A stretch of DNA of 64,000 nt from Astropecten irregularis. Its lineage: Eukaryota > Echinodermata > Asteroidea > Paxillosida > Astropectinidae. Position numbers and translations under genes: made by a program. Below the pieces are notes generated by a model. That model had not been told where the DNA came from, ran no database searches, and saw nothing but the letters and a program-made list of their open reading frames with translations. The stretch is from the NCBI GenBank assembly GCA_963971285.1, contig OZ020255.1, positions 5,766,001 through 5,830,000 on the forward strand. Direction: 5' to 3'. Below are positions 1 to 10,191 of this stretch, piece by piece; within the stretch, counting starts at the first letter, position 1, and every line of letters begins with the position of its first letter.

Positions 1-61
1 AGACTTTATGTACTGTATCTGTGTGCTATACATCAGGCCTTCATTTTAATAAAAATGAGGA

Positions 62-262
62 GAGCTGCAAATCGCTCTCCTTGAATCAACATGGAGAATT
101 TAGGAGAGTGATTTGATCTCGCTAACAAAAAACAAGTTTGAGCTGCAAATCCAACTCCTTAAATCAATGTGGAGAATTTAGGAGACTGATTTGCTCTCAC
201 TATTAACAAAAATCAAGTTTGAGCTGCAAATTCAACTCCTTAAATCAACATAGGGCCTACTC
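62..262. repeat. tandem repeat, about 80-bp unit, 2.5 copies
   Basis: GAGCTGCAAAT recurs at 62, 140 and 221. Each is followed by CAACTCCTTAAATCAA-type sequence and then GGAGAATTTAGGAGA. Confidence 0.85.
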
Positions 263-429
263 ATACTAATAAAGAGAGCAGTTTGCTCTTGCTAAACCAA
301 GTTTTTGCATGTGTCCGGTGTCAAAAAAGAGAGAATTTTACTTGTCCTGTTGAAAAATATTATCAAAAGATAATACTATTTTTGTATTTTCCATAAAGGG
401 TAAATGTCAGCTGGAAAAATGTATGTGAT

Positions 430-540
430 GTTTTGAAAAAATGCAGCTCTCCTTAAATTGTTAAGGAGCTCCTTTTTTTTGCTCTCCTTGGAAAACATTA
501 AGAGAGCGGAGGAGAGTGATCACTCTCACTCTCCTTAAAA
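430..540. repeat. CTCC/GGAG palindrome-rich tract
   Basis: Several short inverted repeats of the motif from the tandem repeat above: CTCCTTAAATTGTTAAGGAG and GAGAGTGATCACTCTC. Confidence 0.6.
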
Positions 541-633
541 ATCAAGGCTTGATACATGTATACTCTACAGGCAAACACAGCACAGGATTGGCAAATGCCT
601 TCTCATTAAAATGTTTGACTAGTGTTTGATCTA

Positions 634-755
634 GTCTTAGTTCCAAGACCTTCATGACAGTACAAAAGTCTGACAGAATTCTCTCCATATTCGCCGCGCG
701 GGGGCGCCCTATGGGCCGCGGGAAAGCAACAACGAAGGTCTTGGAACCAAGACTA
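634..755. mobile_element. short inverted-repeat element with GC-rich centre
   Basis: AGTCTTAGTTCCAAGACCTT on the left is mirrored by AAGGTCTTGGAACCAAGACT on the right. The centre is GC-rich (CCGCGCGGGGGCGCCC). Its ends resemble those at 22671/23016. Confidence 0.6.
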
Positions 756-1507
756 TGTTTGATCACATGGATGGTACGGTATTCATGTTGGTGTGTAGTG
801 GTCACTGGTCTGGCCGCAGTTAAGAGACCTTGGATTAAATGGATGAGTACTGTGTCAGCTGTTATACTGCCACCTGTTGGTATATACGTCTAAGCTGACA
901 GGAGGCCCTGACCCAGGGGCCATACAGGCAACGATCACAGGATGCAGGGTACCATTATACCAGTTTAAATGCTCCGGCACACAACCTGACAATGGCTGGA
1001 CATTCTATTCACCAAGTTCACATGCATCCGCAGGCTCTACATGCATTTCACTAATAGCTTTAGGATTCATCTTTTTGACGAGAATTCAAAATGTGTGTCA
1101 AAGTGAAGGATAATACATATTTTATGTACATATAATACATTTATCATGTTTATGAACATATGCATGTAGGGCCTGTTTGTTTAATGCACAGGATCCCAGA
1201 TCTGCGGATCCATGTCCTATGAAGGGTACGCTAAAATGGGATCCGGATCAGCAGGATTTGTGCGTTTAACAAAAAGGCCCATATACCTCTGAGCACAAAA
1301 TCCTGTCCAAATGGGCTAATATGGCAGGTTCGCCCATATCGTTTGTTTTTTAACCACAGATCTTTAGACACATTAATATATCCTACATAACATTGTTTTG
1401 AACTGCCAAACTTGTAATACCAGTAAACTGGTACTGGTATTACATGCGCATTACATGTATGATACATGTAGACTTAGGCGTGTTGCCAACATTTGGAATT
1501 CCAGTCC
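756..1507. other. no gene seen; one dispersed repeat inside
   Basis: Short open frames lack codon character. About 1168-1265 (GGGCCTGTTTGTTT, then GCTAAAATGGG.TCCGGA) is repeated at 27282-27385. Confidence 0.5.
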
Positions 1508-1661
1508 AGGGGTCGATTTCACCAACCTCATCGTAACTTACTATCGATCGTAGCACTTATGATGCATTGCAGTCCTACTCACATATAGGATAGGCCCAAT
1601 ATGATTACCCTTCGTAACTTGAGTTACGATCAATCGTAGGGCTTCGTGAAATCGAACCCTG
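1508..1661. mobile_element. family D inverted-repeat element, copy 1
   Basis: Starts GGGGTCGATTTCACCAA, ends TTCGTGAAATCGAACCC. The interior carries CGTAACTTAC and ATCGATCGTAG, shared with copies 2 and 3. Confidence 0.75.
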
Positions 1662-1772
1662 ACCTAACAAGTGATATCTTGACCTTAGTCTTCCAAGGTA
1701 CCATACCATGCATACAGGCCAACCGATCTCCATAATAACTGCACTGACCGTTCCGAGGCTGTAAAGGTATAC

Positions 1773-2101
1773 AGTAATCCGAACAAAACTTTTTTGAAGG
1801 GCGCCCTCTTTTGATTAAAAAGAAAACTGCGGTGGTGTCAGTATATTATTTTGTACACAGCCAATAATTTTTTTATTGAAATCTGGGAAGCTGGGAAGCT
1901 AATCATGAGCAAAAGACCAGTGGGGAAATCCAGGAGATGTTGTCCATGCCGAATATTCTTCTAACTCCGTGTTTCTTTCAAAAATAAATCGAACACAACG
2001 CACCAAGCCGGAGTTGTAGTGCATTTAGATTAATAAACACCACCGCAGTTTCTTGTTTTAATCAAAAGAGGGCGCCATTAAAAACCGTGTGCTCGAATTA
2101 C
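1773..2101. mobile_element. inverted-repeat element ending AGTAATCCGA/TCGAATTACT
   Basis: The arms include GGCGCCCTCTTTTGATTAAA and ACTGCGGTGGTG, mirrored at 2036-2076. The ends extend imperfectly to AGTAATCCGA on the left and TCGAATTACT on the right. No coding content. Confidence 0.75.
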
Positions 2102-2427
2102 TATAGACCTTTCTTTTGTTTACAAACATTGGCTGCTGGTTGGCATGGGCGGCCAAATGTTGCAAATAATTTTGTCTTCTCGAAAGACGGCGTGAGCAAA
2201 TTCAACATTTTTACAAATTTTCCTTAGCTGTACAAAATACATACCATCATTGCTCGTGTTGTTTTCTTTACATTCAGCAATATCTTTCAATGTTTATGAA
2301 ATTTTATATACGAATTGTGTTCAAATTGTGGTTATTTTGTATGGCCGGCTTTGATGGCTCTCCATAGTTTCCGCCATCTTGGTTGGCAAAAACTTGGGTT
2401 GTGACGTTGCAAAAGAAAGGTCTATAT
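2102..2427. mobile_element. inverted-repeat element abutting the previous one
   Basis: ATAGACCTTTCTTTTG on the left is mirrored by CAAAAGAAAGGTCTATA on the right, about 325 bp in all. It directly touches the element on its left. Confidence 0.7.
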
Positions 2428-2932
2428 AGTGTGGAAATGACAGAATCTTCTCAAATCAAAAGACACAAAGCCCATAGCCGGTTTCCCGCCAATGAGTAAT
2501 GAATACCAATGCAGTTATAGAGGAGACCAGTGATAAGGGCAAGCATAGGCATGCTATGCAAATAAAGGCTGCGAGTTTGTCTTCCATACCCCACTCACCA
2601 TCCTCCATTTCTGCCAGTTGTTCCGTGGGGAAATAGACCGAGTCGATGGGCAAATATCGCACAGCATCTGTGCAGTGCAGTGGTTAACACATGTACGTAT
2701 ATTCACCAAGGTTTTGGTATTCTCCAAACTTTCAAACTTGGTTTTTATCAAATGAAATGCAGATTAATTGGCAAAAATATAAAGAAGTTCTCCACAGGGG
2801 GACTGAATCATAAACCACGCAGGATACCACACTTACCACAAGAGAAAGTGTGGTAAATTGTGGTATATGGACATTTGGTTAGGGTTAATGCATGTACTGT
2901 ACATATGTACCAGTGTGTGTGGTACATGTACA
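2428..2932. other. no gene or clear repeat seen
   Basis: Short minus-strand frames only, without splice support. A local inverted repeat TACCACACTTACCACA / TGTGGTAAATTGTGGTA lies near 2825-2865. Confidence 0.4.
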
Positions 2933-3173
2933 GGGGCCAATTTCACGGCGCTGCTTAGCACAAAAGTCTGCTAAGCATGACATTTCTGTCTTAATAAAAA
3001 CAGGGTTAACAACCAAATTTCCATGTGTTGTGTATCACTTTTGATTGTTCTTTGGCTGTTGTTCACTGACCATGAACATCAAATGATATCTTTAACAGAG
3101 GTTTGTTTTATTGGCCAAGACATTTTTGTGCTAAGCAAATTTTTCTGCTTAGCAGCGCCATGTAATTGGCCCC
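2933..3173. mobile_element. family C inverted-repeat element, copy 1
   Basis: Begins GGGGCCAATTTCACGGCGCTGC and ends CGCCATGTAATTGGCCCC. The inner CTTAGCA and GCTAAGCATGACATT are shared with copies near 11.7, 43.6 and 44.8 kb. Confidence 0.8.
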
Positions 3174-3614
3174 AGGCAATGAGACAGTAATACCTAGGAC
3201 ATGTTTTCATCCATACATGTACTTACTTTGTCTATTTGCTGGGGATTTACTAGGATATGTCTTGTTGGTCCGTGTGAAGGGTAGCGGTTTGGGGAGCTCA
3301 TTTTCGGAACGGAACTTAAACCGGCTCTCAAAAGAATCATCTGCAGAATACGGGAGAGACAAGAAAAATCCTCAGTTATCAACTGTAAATGTAAATGTTA
3401 TTTATTTTAAATCTTTGGACATTTAAAAACTGTAAAAGAATAAAATATACATTGGCAGGTGCTGCCCAGGGAAGACAAAAGTTAAAAAAAACTGTCATCA
3501 GAAGATGTGCCTTCCCAGACACCTGCCAATTAAAAATGTAGTATATGTATATAGTATACAAATGTTATCAATACAACTCCATCAATAGTACAATGGAACA
3601 CTGAGCGCTATACA

Positions 3615-3882
3615 CTGATCCGACGGCGCAACCATGGAGGTAGCAAACACCTGCCATTAATGCAGTGTCCCCGCCCATATTTTGTCCAGCCCATATTTTG
3701 TCCAGCAACAAAAGAATTTTCCTCCGCCACACTCCATACTGCAGGGTGTACGTCACCTAATTATGGGACGTACACCCTGCAATTATAGAGTGCGGCAGAG
3801 CATACATTATTTTGTTGCCGGACAAAAGGCAGGCGGGGACACTGCAGTAATGGCGGACAGTATATCGTGCCGTCGGATCGGT
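3615..3882. mobile_element. long inverted repeat (foldback element)
   Basis: Left arm ATCCGACGGC, GCAGTGTCCCCGCC, GCAGGGTGTACGTC. Right arm GACGTACACCCTGC, GGCGGGGACACTGC, GCCGTCGGAT. The arms meet at about 3757, so nearly the whole element can fold. Confidence 0.8.
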
Positions 3883-4917
3883 CTATAACGAACACACTAG
3901 GATTCAAAGATATTGTCCAGATATTGGTTTTTCATAAGGTTTTTAACAACAACGTTCAGTATGGTTTGTACACAAAAACTGGGAGCCAAAGATGATGAAC
4001 AAAAGCGGCGTTCCACTGTAGCACTATTCAATTTTAAAATTGTACTCTACTTTTATGAAAATTGGGTTAGATTACTGTATCTATACTACCAATATGTTTA
4101 TGGTAAGGATCTTTCAGAAACCCAAGTTCAATGTTATCGTGTTTAATGAATATGTACTGCACATTGTACATACCCGTGTACAAAATGATGACAGTTTTAT
4201 GGTGTATGTATTTTGTAATGCAAAGACTGCTTTTGGAAAGAGCAGTGGTTTTGAAAGAACTGGAAGTTTTTTTAACAAGACTGCAAGCATCCACTGCCTG
4301 TGTTCATTCTCTTTTACAAATGGCTGCAGTTGGCTGCCCGGATTTTGAATGAATTTACATATCTGGTTCTCTCAGAGACACCTCTCTTCTCGCACGAATT
4401 GTGTTCAGTTTTTATCAGTTTATTAGTGAATAAATCTCCACCATAGGGGTAGATTCAAGCTCTTCTTTTGTAGAAGTTTCATGTTGAAAATTGGGTTACC
4501 CATTTTGAAAACAAGGAGGTGTTGGGTGGGTGGGGGACAGATGCAGAAATAGCATGACCATGAAGATCAATTAATATATTAAACTCCATGTAACACGTTT
4601 ACTAGAAAATTGGTGTGCTACATCCTGGTTAGAACTCAATAAAATGGAATAATTTTACAATGTGCCTTTCATATGGCGTTTACATGCCAAACTTGGGCAC
4701 AATTGGGGAAACTACCACAGCCCTTGGTTACATGTATAACTCTAAAAAACACAAAAGAATCATTCAACCATGGCATTTTCATTTCTGGTATATTTACAGT
4801 ACCTGGGCATTCCCCAAATCCAAGGCATTTGGAAACACACAGCAAAAAGCATTTGAACTAGTCCCATCTAGATGCTTAAGAATTAGGAGGGTCTGATGAT
4901 TTGTTCTTACCAGGTCA
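3883..4917. other. no gene seen
   Basis: Overlapping 70-100-residue frames at 3913-4352 have no domain and no splice context. No repeat recognised. Confidence 0.4.
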
Positions 4918-5464
4918 CAGGGTTTCCCCTTAAAATTTTTTTCACTGGCCATCCGGACCAGTAATGTAGACTTTTCACTAGCCCGCCAGTATTTTCACTG
5001 GTCCACACCCCCGCCCCATTTATAAGGTTATTTTTCCTTTCTCTTACAGGTATCCAAGCTAAATTTTGAGTTTAGTTTAAATTAAGAAAAGTGACAGGTG
5101 GAGGTTTTGAAGCTTAAGTAATTTGTAAATCAACTGAGAGAATGTTTACAATGTTTGCCCCAAAAACATAGGATGCTGGTTTGAAATTCTTTGATGAAAG
5201 TTGATTCTAAAACACAGCACTGTTAAAAATCTGACATCATTTCCTTGTGGACCTCTCCACCCCTCTCACTCCCACTATATTTAATATGATCAGCAAAAAT
5301 AAGTAAACCTCAAAATGTAAACGTGGCGGCATGTTTTTAAAGCGTGGTGCTGATTTTTTTGGTGGTTCACTTGACATTCGGGCCACCCAGCTGACTGGTT
5401 TGACTAGTCCGCCGCTGTTTTTACTAGAATTTGTCTAGCGGACCAGTGTTAAGTTTGAACCCTG
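4918..5464. mobile_element. inverted-repeat element with CAGGGTTT/GAACCCTG ends
   Basis: The left end CAGGGTTTCCCCTTAA with TCCGGACCAGT mirrors the right end GCGGACCAGTGTTAAG and TTTGAACCCTG. A hAT-like end style is possible, but no clean 8-bp duplication was found. Confidence 0.6.
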
Positions 5465-6360
5465 CAGGATCTTCTACACATGTCCAACAGGCTATTAGCC
5501 TTTAGTCTTTGAGAAAGAACACTGCTGAAAACATTTTATATATGTCAGGTAATTGTTTTGGTTCCACATATGCATACATCATTTTATACTCGTATGTAAA
5601 TTGTTATGTCCCAAATCTGTCAATATCTGAAATTTGTTTTATGATAAAAAAGTTTTTTATACGCTGTATGGTACATGTAGGTTTAAAGGTTTACTGTAAT
5701 CAAAACTCATATGACTAGTTAAATACATCTGTATTGTTATAAAACTCAACCTGTCTATCATTGTTTGTGCTAAAAGATATTGTATATAGAGAAACGAGGT
5801 ACTTTAGATCCATAATTTACAATGTAGCACCCACTTTTCGCGACGAAAAACCTTGCTTATGTCACATGCAGAACGCCACGCAGTATACTGTGGTGTGAGT
5901 CTATACTAGTTCTGTAGGTGTCGTCACAAGCTAAATTGTTGCGTGGATCGGTTCCAAGGGGGACTTTTTTAGGGGGCGGGGCATACATGTACTGATTTTG
6001 TAACATTTTGGTCAAAATTAAGCACTTACATAGAAATATAAATGAATTATGTATAAAGCAATAGTTTTAGAGCACTTTCACCCCATATTCAAATTTGATT
6101 ACAGTTAACCTTTAACAAAAACCAAACATGCATCACAGATCAACAGAATAGCATTCAATGCACAATCAATGTAGGATTTTGGATAAAATTTACATGAATA
6201 GGTGTAAAATCATACCCTATAAAACAATGTTCAAATTGGCGCATTTTCACTTCCTGGTTCGATAAGAATAAGGCACATAGTTATGTACACACACGATGGT
6301 GAAATTAGAGAAACACACTACATTGTATAAACCGTGTACGTATACATAGGCCTATATTAC
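5465..6360. other. no gene or clear repeat seen
   Basis: AT-rich sequence with only short frames. Confidence 0.4.
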
Positions 6361-6702
6361 TTAAAGGTAGTATCATACTTTGGCAAGAAGCCAAAACAGA
6401 AATATTCACAGATTTACATATAACTTACAGGGTATGAAGATGGTGCTGGTAGAAACCTACATGTGTACCGTAAAAATTTTTCCGCCTGAAATGGTGTATT
6501 TATCCAAAAATTTGTAAACGAACGATCAAAAATAAAAGAGAAAAGACTAAAGAAATACTGTGGCCGTATTTCACGATTTTCTCAAAAAGTGGGCACCGTA
6601 TTGGATTGAAATTTTCACAGAAGACTGACTGTATCTTCCTTGATATTTTTCCCCATGAATATGTACTTCTTTGACAAAAACCAAAGTATGATATTACCTT
6701 TA
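6361..6702 (-). mobile_element. family A TTAA MITE, copy 1
   Basis: TTAAAGGTAGTATCATACTT at the left, AAGTATGATATTACCTTTAA at the right. Complete length, but the central GATCTTTTAAAAGATC has been shortened. Confidence 0.88.
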
Positions 6703-7183
6703 ATGTAGCTTTGTTTTGCCTAGTGATGATTAAGAAAACAACCATTGTTGTTTTTTGGCCAGCCAGTGGCCATGAATGAGCAATTTCAGACGAGGAAATA
6801 ATCATTGTCATCCCAGTACAATGTACATGCAGGGATTAGATTTGCAATGGACATGTATTAGTGAAAGTGTACAGTGTAAGTTGGACTTCCTGAACTATCA
6901 TTTCTTGTCGTCTAGGATTGAATACAAACAATGAGACAAGGTGACAACATGTATGTAGAGGGGAACACAGCTGCAACGAACGCCGCTATACAGAACATTT
7001 GGCTATACGGAACATTATCCTTACTCACAATTTTTATGTACAATGCATACTGCATAGGCCTGCTGAACATATTGTTCACTCTAACAAACAATTTCTGTGT
7101 ATCCCGTGTTTATTATACATGTAGTGGCATTCCACTGTATAAAATTGATGCGATGTGGCGGACTTAGTCTCGCTGAGAACCCA

Positions 7184-7330
7184 GGGGTCAATTTCACAAA
7201 GCACAAATGATCGATCAAAACGAGTTACGAAGGATAACCCATCGCATCCCACGTAGGTCTGCAATGCATCATATGTCCTACGACTAATGTAGTTAGCAGG
7301 TTACCATGAAAGTCTGGTGAAATCGACCCC
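7184..7330. mobile_element. family D element, copy 2
   Basis: GGGGTCAATTTCACAAAGC to CTGGTGAAATCGACCCC, about 147 bp; the interior has GTTACGAAGGATAACCCATCG. Confidence 0.78.
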
Positions 7331-7704
7331 TGGCCAACATGAAGTTGGTCTAGTGTACCGATCTCAAAGATGTGACAATATCTGGATAATACCTGAAGCA
7401 CATGCATGAATACGTACACATACCGTAATTTGCACAAGTACATGTATCCTTGTGGAGACATGGCTTTGTTCTTGTGTACTAATGAACACTCTCCAAAGAG
7501 CAGAATTGAAATCGCTCCCATTTTGAACCAGAATCACTTTCCTGGGTTGAAATTTCTAGCAAATGTTCTTGAAATAAAACTTCTCTTAGACAAGTATACC
7601 TTGGAAATTCCTCCTTCTTGGGGAAGTTCCAAATACCAATTTCGTGAAAACCTTGTGGAGACCTATACACTTTAGAATTTCCCTGTGGAGACATATTCAA
7701 CCTA

Positions 7705-7926
7705 GGGGGTTTACGAAACGGAGGCTCTGGCTCAGGCTCCAGCTCTGTCATCCATATGCTGAAAATATAGGTTGTGGTTTTTCATTGAAGCTGGAGCTCT
7801 GTTTTCCTTTTCAAACCAGAGAATCCAAAGCAGCCAAAAGTCTCTATTTTGAAACCCGTTATTTTAGAATGCATTCACGTAATTGAGCCGAACCCTGAGC
7901 CTGAGCCCCCGTTTCCTAAACACGCC
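7705..7926 (+). mobile_element. family E inverted-repeat element, copy 1
   Basis: Opens GTTTACGAAACGGAGGCTC, ends GAGCCCCCGTTTCCTAAACA. The interior GGTTGTGGTTTTTCATTGAA is diagnostic of the family. Confidence 0.8.
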
Positions 7927-8103
7927 TAATATCCTTGGTCTCCACAAGGCACAAGATATGTGTTTATGTGAACAAAGCCATGTCTCCACAAGGATATAAG
8001 TTCCGGTATGTGTGTACATGTATGCATGCATGTTTGTAATAAGAGTCAGCGGCACTGTGACTGGGAGCAAACTTGCTCATTCAGGAAATGATTCAAACAT
8101 TCC

Positions 8104-8275
8104 TAGACACATGTACATGTACATGTGTATGTGTGCATGTACACATGTAAGTACAATATGTGTATGGATACACATGCACATGTGTATGCACATGCACATG
8201 TGTATGTAATTGCATTTATGACACAATGTATTGCTACATGTACATGTACATGTACATGTACATGTACATGTGCAA
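8104..8275. repeat. TACATG/CATGTA microsatellite
   Basis: ACATGT, TGCACA and TACATG units, including an almost pure (TACATG)n run at 8236-8272. It is self-complementary, so both strands read the same. Confidence 0.92.
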
Positions 8276-8483
8276 CCTTGCTGCCCTGTGCTACATGTAT
8301 GGTTATTAACTTATTATACTGCACCAATAAAGTGCAATGAGGTAGGGCCATGGCCTACATACGTGTACGTAGAATTGATATAAAGGGTGCACAAAAAGAA
8401 ACTTCCGTTGATTTTGACGCCCATACCCTTTGAATCTAATCGGTTTGGGGTGATATGAGTAGTCTGAGTGTCTAGGGCACATC

Positions 8484-8842
8484 TTAAAGGTAATATCATA
8501 CTTTGGGTTTTGTCAAAGAAATACAGATTCGTGGGCAGAAATATCAAGGAAGATACAGTAATAGTAATCTGCGAAAATTTCAGTCCTATACGTTGCCCAC
8601 TTTTTGAGAAAACAGCGAAAAACTTAATAAATGAAGTGTTTTCTCTTTTATTTTTTATCTTTTAAAAGATCAAAAAGATTTTCGGTCGTTGTTTTACTCA
8701 TTTCTGGATAAATACACCATTTCAGGCTTAAAAACTTTAACGCTATGTTTCTACCACCACCATCTTCATACCATGTAAGTTATACGTAAATCTGTGAACA
8801 TTTCTGTTTTGGTCTCTTACCAAAGTATGATACTACCTTTAA
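8484..8842 (+). mobile_element. family A TTAA MITE, copy 2
   Basis: TTAAAGGTAATATCATACTT to AAGTATGATACTACCTTTAA. The central motif is a variant, TATCTTTTAAAAGATC. Confidence 0.9.
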
Positions 8843-8869
8843 GCTGCAGATTGATACTGTATTGCAATG

Positions 8870-9040
8870 CAAGGACTCAACACTGTTCAATACACACACT
8901 ATTGTTTGTCATAACCAAAGGTAACGCACTACGCAATGTAGCGCATGGCAAGTTCATCCTGTATATGGTACCTAAGTACAACTTCTGGTTTTGTACCTTT
9001 TGACAAACAATGCTGTGTGTATTGAACAGTGTTGAGTCCT
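8870..9040. repeat. inverted repeat beside MITE copy 2
   Basis: ACTCAACACTGTTCAATACACAC is mirrored by GTGTATTGAACAGTGTTGAG at 9016-9040, and TTTGTCATAACC by GACAAACAATG. About 170-bp foldback. Confidence 0.6.
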
Positions 9041-9165
9041 TGGCATCAAGTAGGGCATCAAACTGCAGCTTAAGATGTGCTCTAAACACTCAGACTACTC
9101 ATTTTACCCCAACCCGATGAGATTCAAAGGGTTAGGTCGTCACCCTTTACCTGTCAAGAACTTAC

Positions 9166-10191
9166 CATAGCCATTATTGTTTGTGATGATCTGTGGTGCT
9201 GCTGATGGCCTCCCTCGACTTGGAGGAGGGGGAGGCGGGGCTCCCATGCCTGCACTATTGCTTCCAACAATCGAGGGCGGCCGGTCCCTTGAAGGGGGCG
9301 GTGGTGGAGGCGGGGCTCCACTCCCCCTTGAAGGCAGAGGTGGAGGCTTACTGGAGGGCGGGGCTGGGGGAAGCGGGCCGCTGGAGGGTGGCCGAGCAGT
9401 ATTCCTCGCTGGGGGCGGCGGAGGGGGAACGGCCGAGGGTCTTGGTCCGCTGTCTGGAGGCGGTGGCGGACGGGATCTGTTGTTACTAGGCCTCGACGGA
9501 GGGGGAGGGGGCGGGGCGCCACCGAACGTCGGTCCGTTCGTGTGCATCGCAGCACTTTGCATCGGATCCGGGATTAGGGGCGGAGCTTGCCGACTTGAAG
9601 GCGCATGCCTGGCGGGAGGGGGCGGCTGCGGTACTGGGGGTGGGGGTTCTCTTGCTGGGGGAGGGGGTGGTGGTGGCATCCGCCCTTGCGATACAGGCCT
9701 AGCGGGCGGCGGTGCGGGCGGCCGTGAGGATGTCGGCCTTGCTGGCGGCTGATCTCTCGGTTTACCATTTGGAACATTCCGGCCGGGGGGTGGTGGCGGA
9801 GGCAGGTTGCCTACCGAGGGTGGCCGTGGCTTATTCTGTTGAGGGGGAGGGGGTGGCGGACCGGCCGATGAACCGCCGACACCCGGTCTGGAACTGTTAT
9901 TCCCCCTTGAAGTATCGTTCATCCACGCCGGCCGGTTCAGTGTATCGTTCGAGCTCCGGGGGCCGGAGCTTGTGGGTTTGCTGGGCAACGGCCGGCCGGG
10001 AAGCTTGGGCGAGGGCGGCTCTTGCCGCCCGGCACTTTGCCATGGTTGGTTGGAAAGACGTGGAGAAGGAGGCTGGTTGGTGCCATTCCCTGATGGCCTG
10101 GGCGGTAGTGGCTGTGAACCAAATTTGTTTCCTAGCGTTGGACCACTATTACCTACATGGTTGGATGTGGGGCCATCTCTCCCTTGGTTAC
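9166..10191 (-). CDS. WIPF: WIP-family large proline-rich exon
   Basis: The acceptor tctctag lies just before 10191 and reading starts GNQGRDGPTSNH. About 340 residues are dominated by PPPPPP blocks alternating with SRPS, RPP and NGR segments, as in WIPF1. Two in-phase donors exist: gtaagt after 9166 (the stronger) and gtaaag after 9151, which adds five residues (about GKFLT). The plus strand has long open frames here that are only antisense shadows of the low-complexity code. Confidence 0.92.

Noticed and set aside
9177-9752. 191-residue glycine-rich frame on the plus strand
   Set aside because: Antisense shadow of the proline-rich WIP exon, whose minus-strand reading has family motifs and splice sites.
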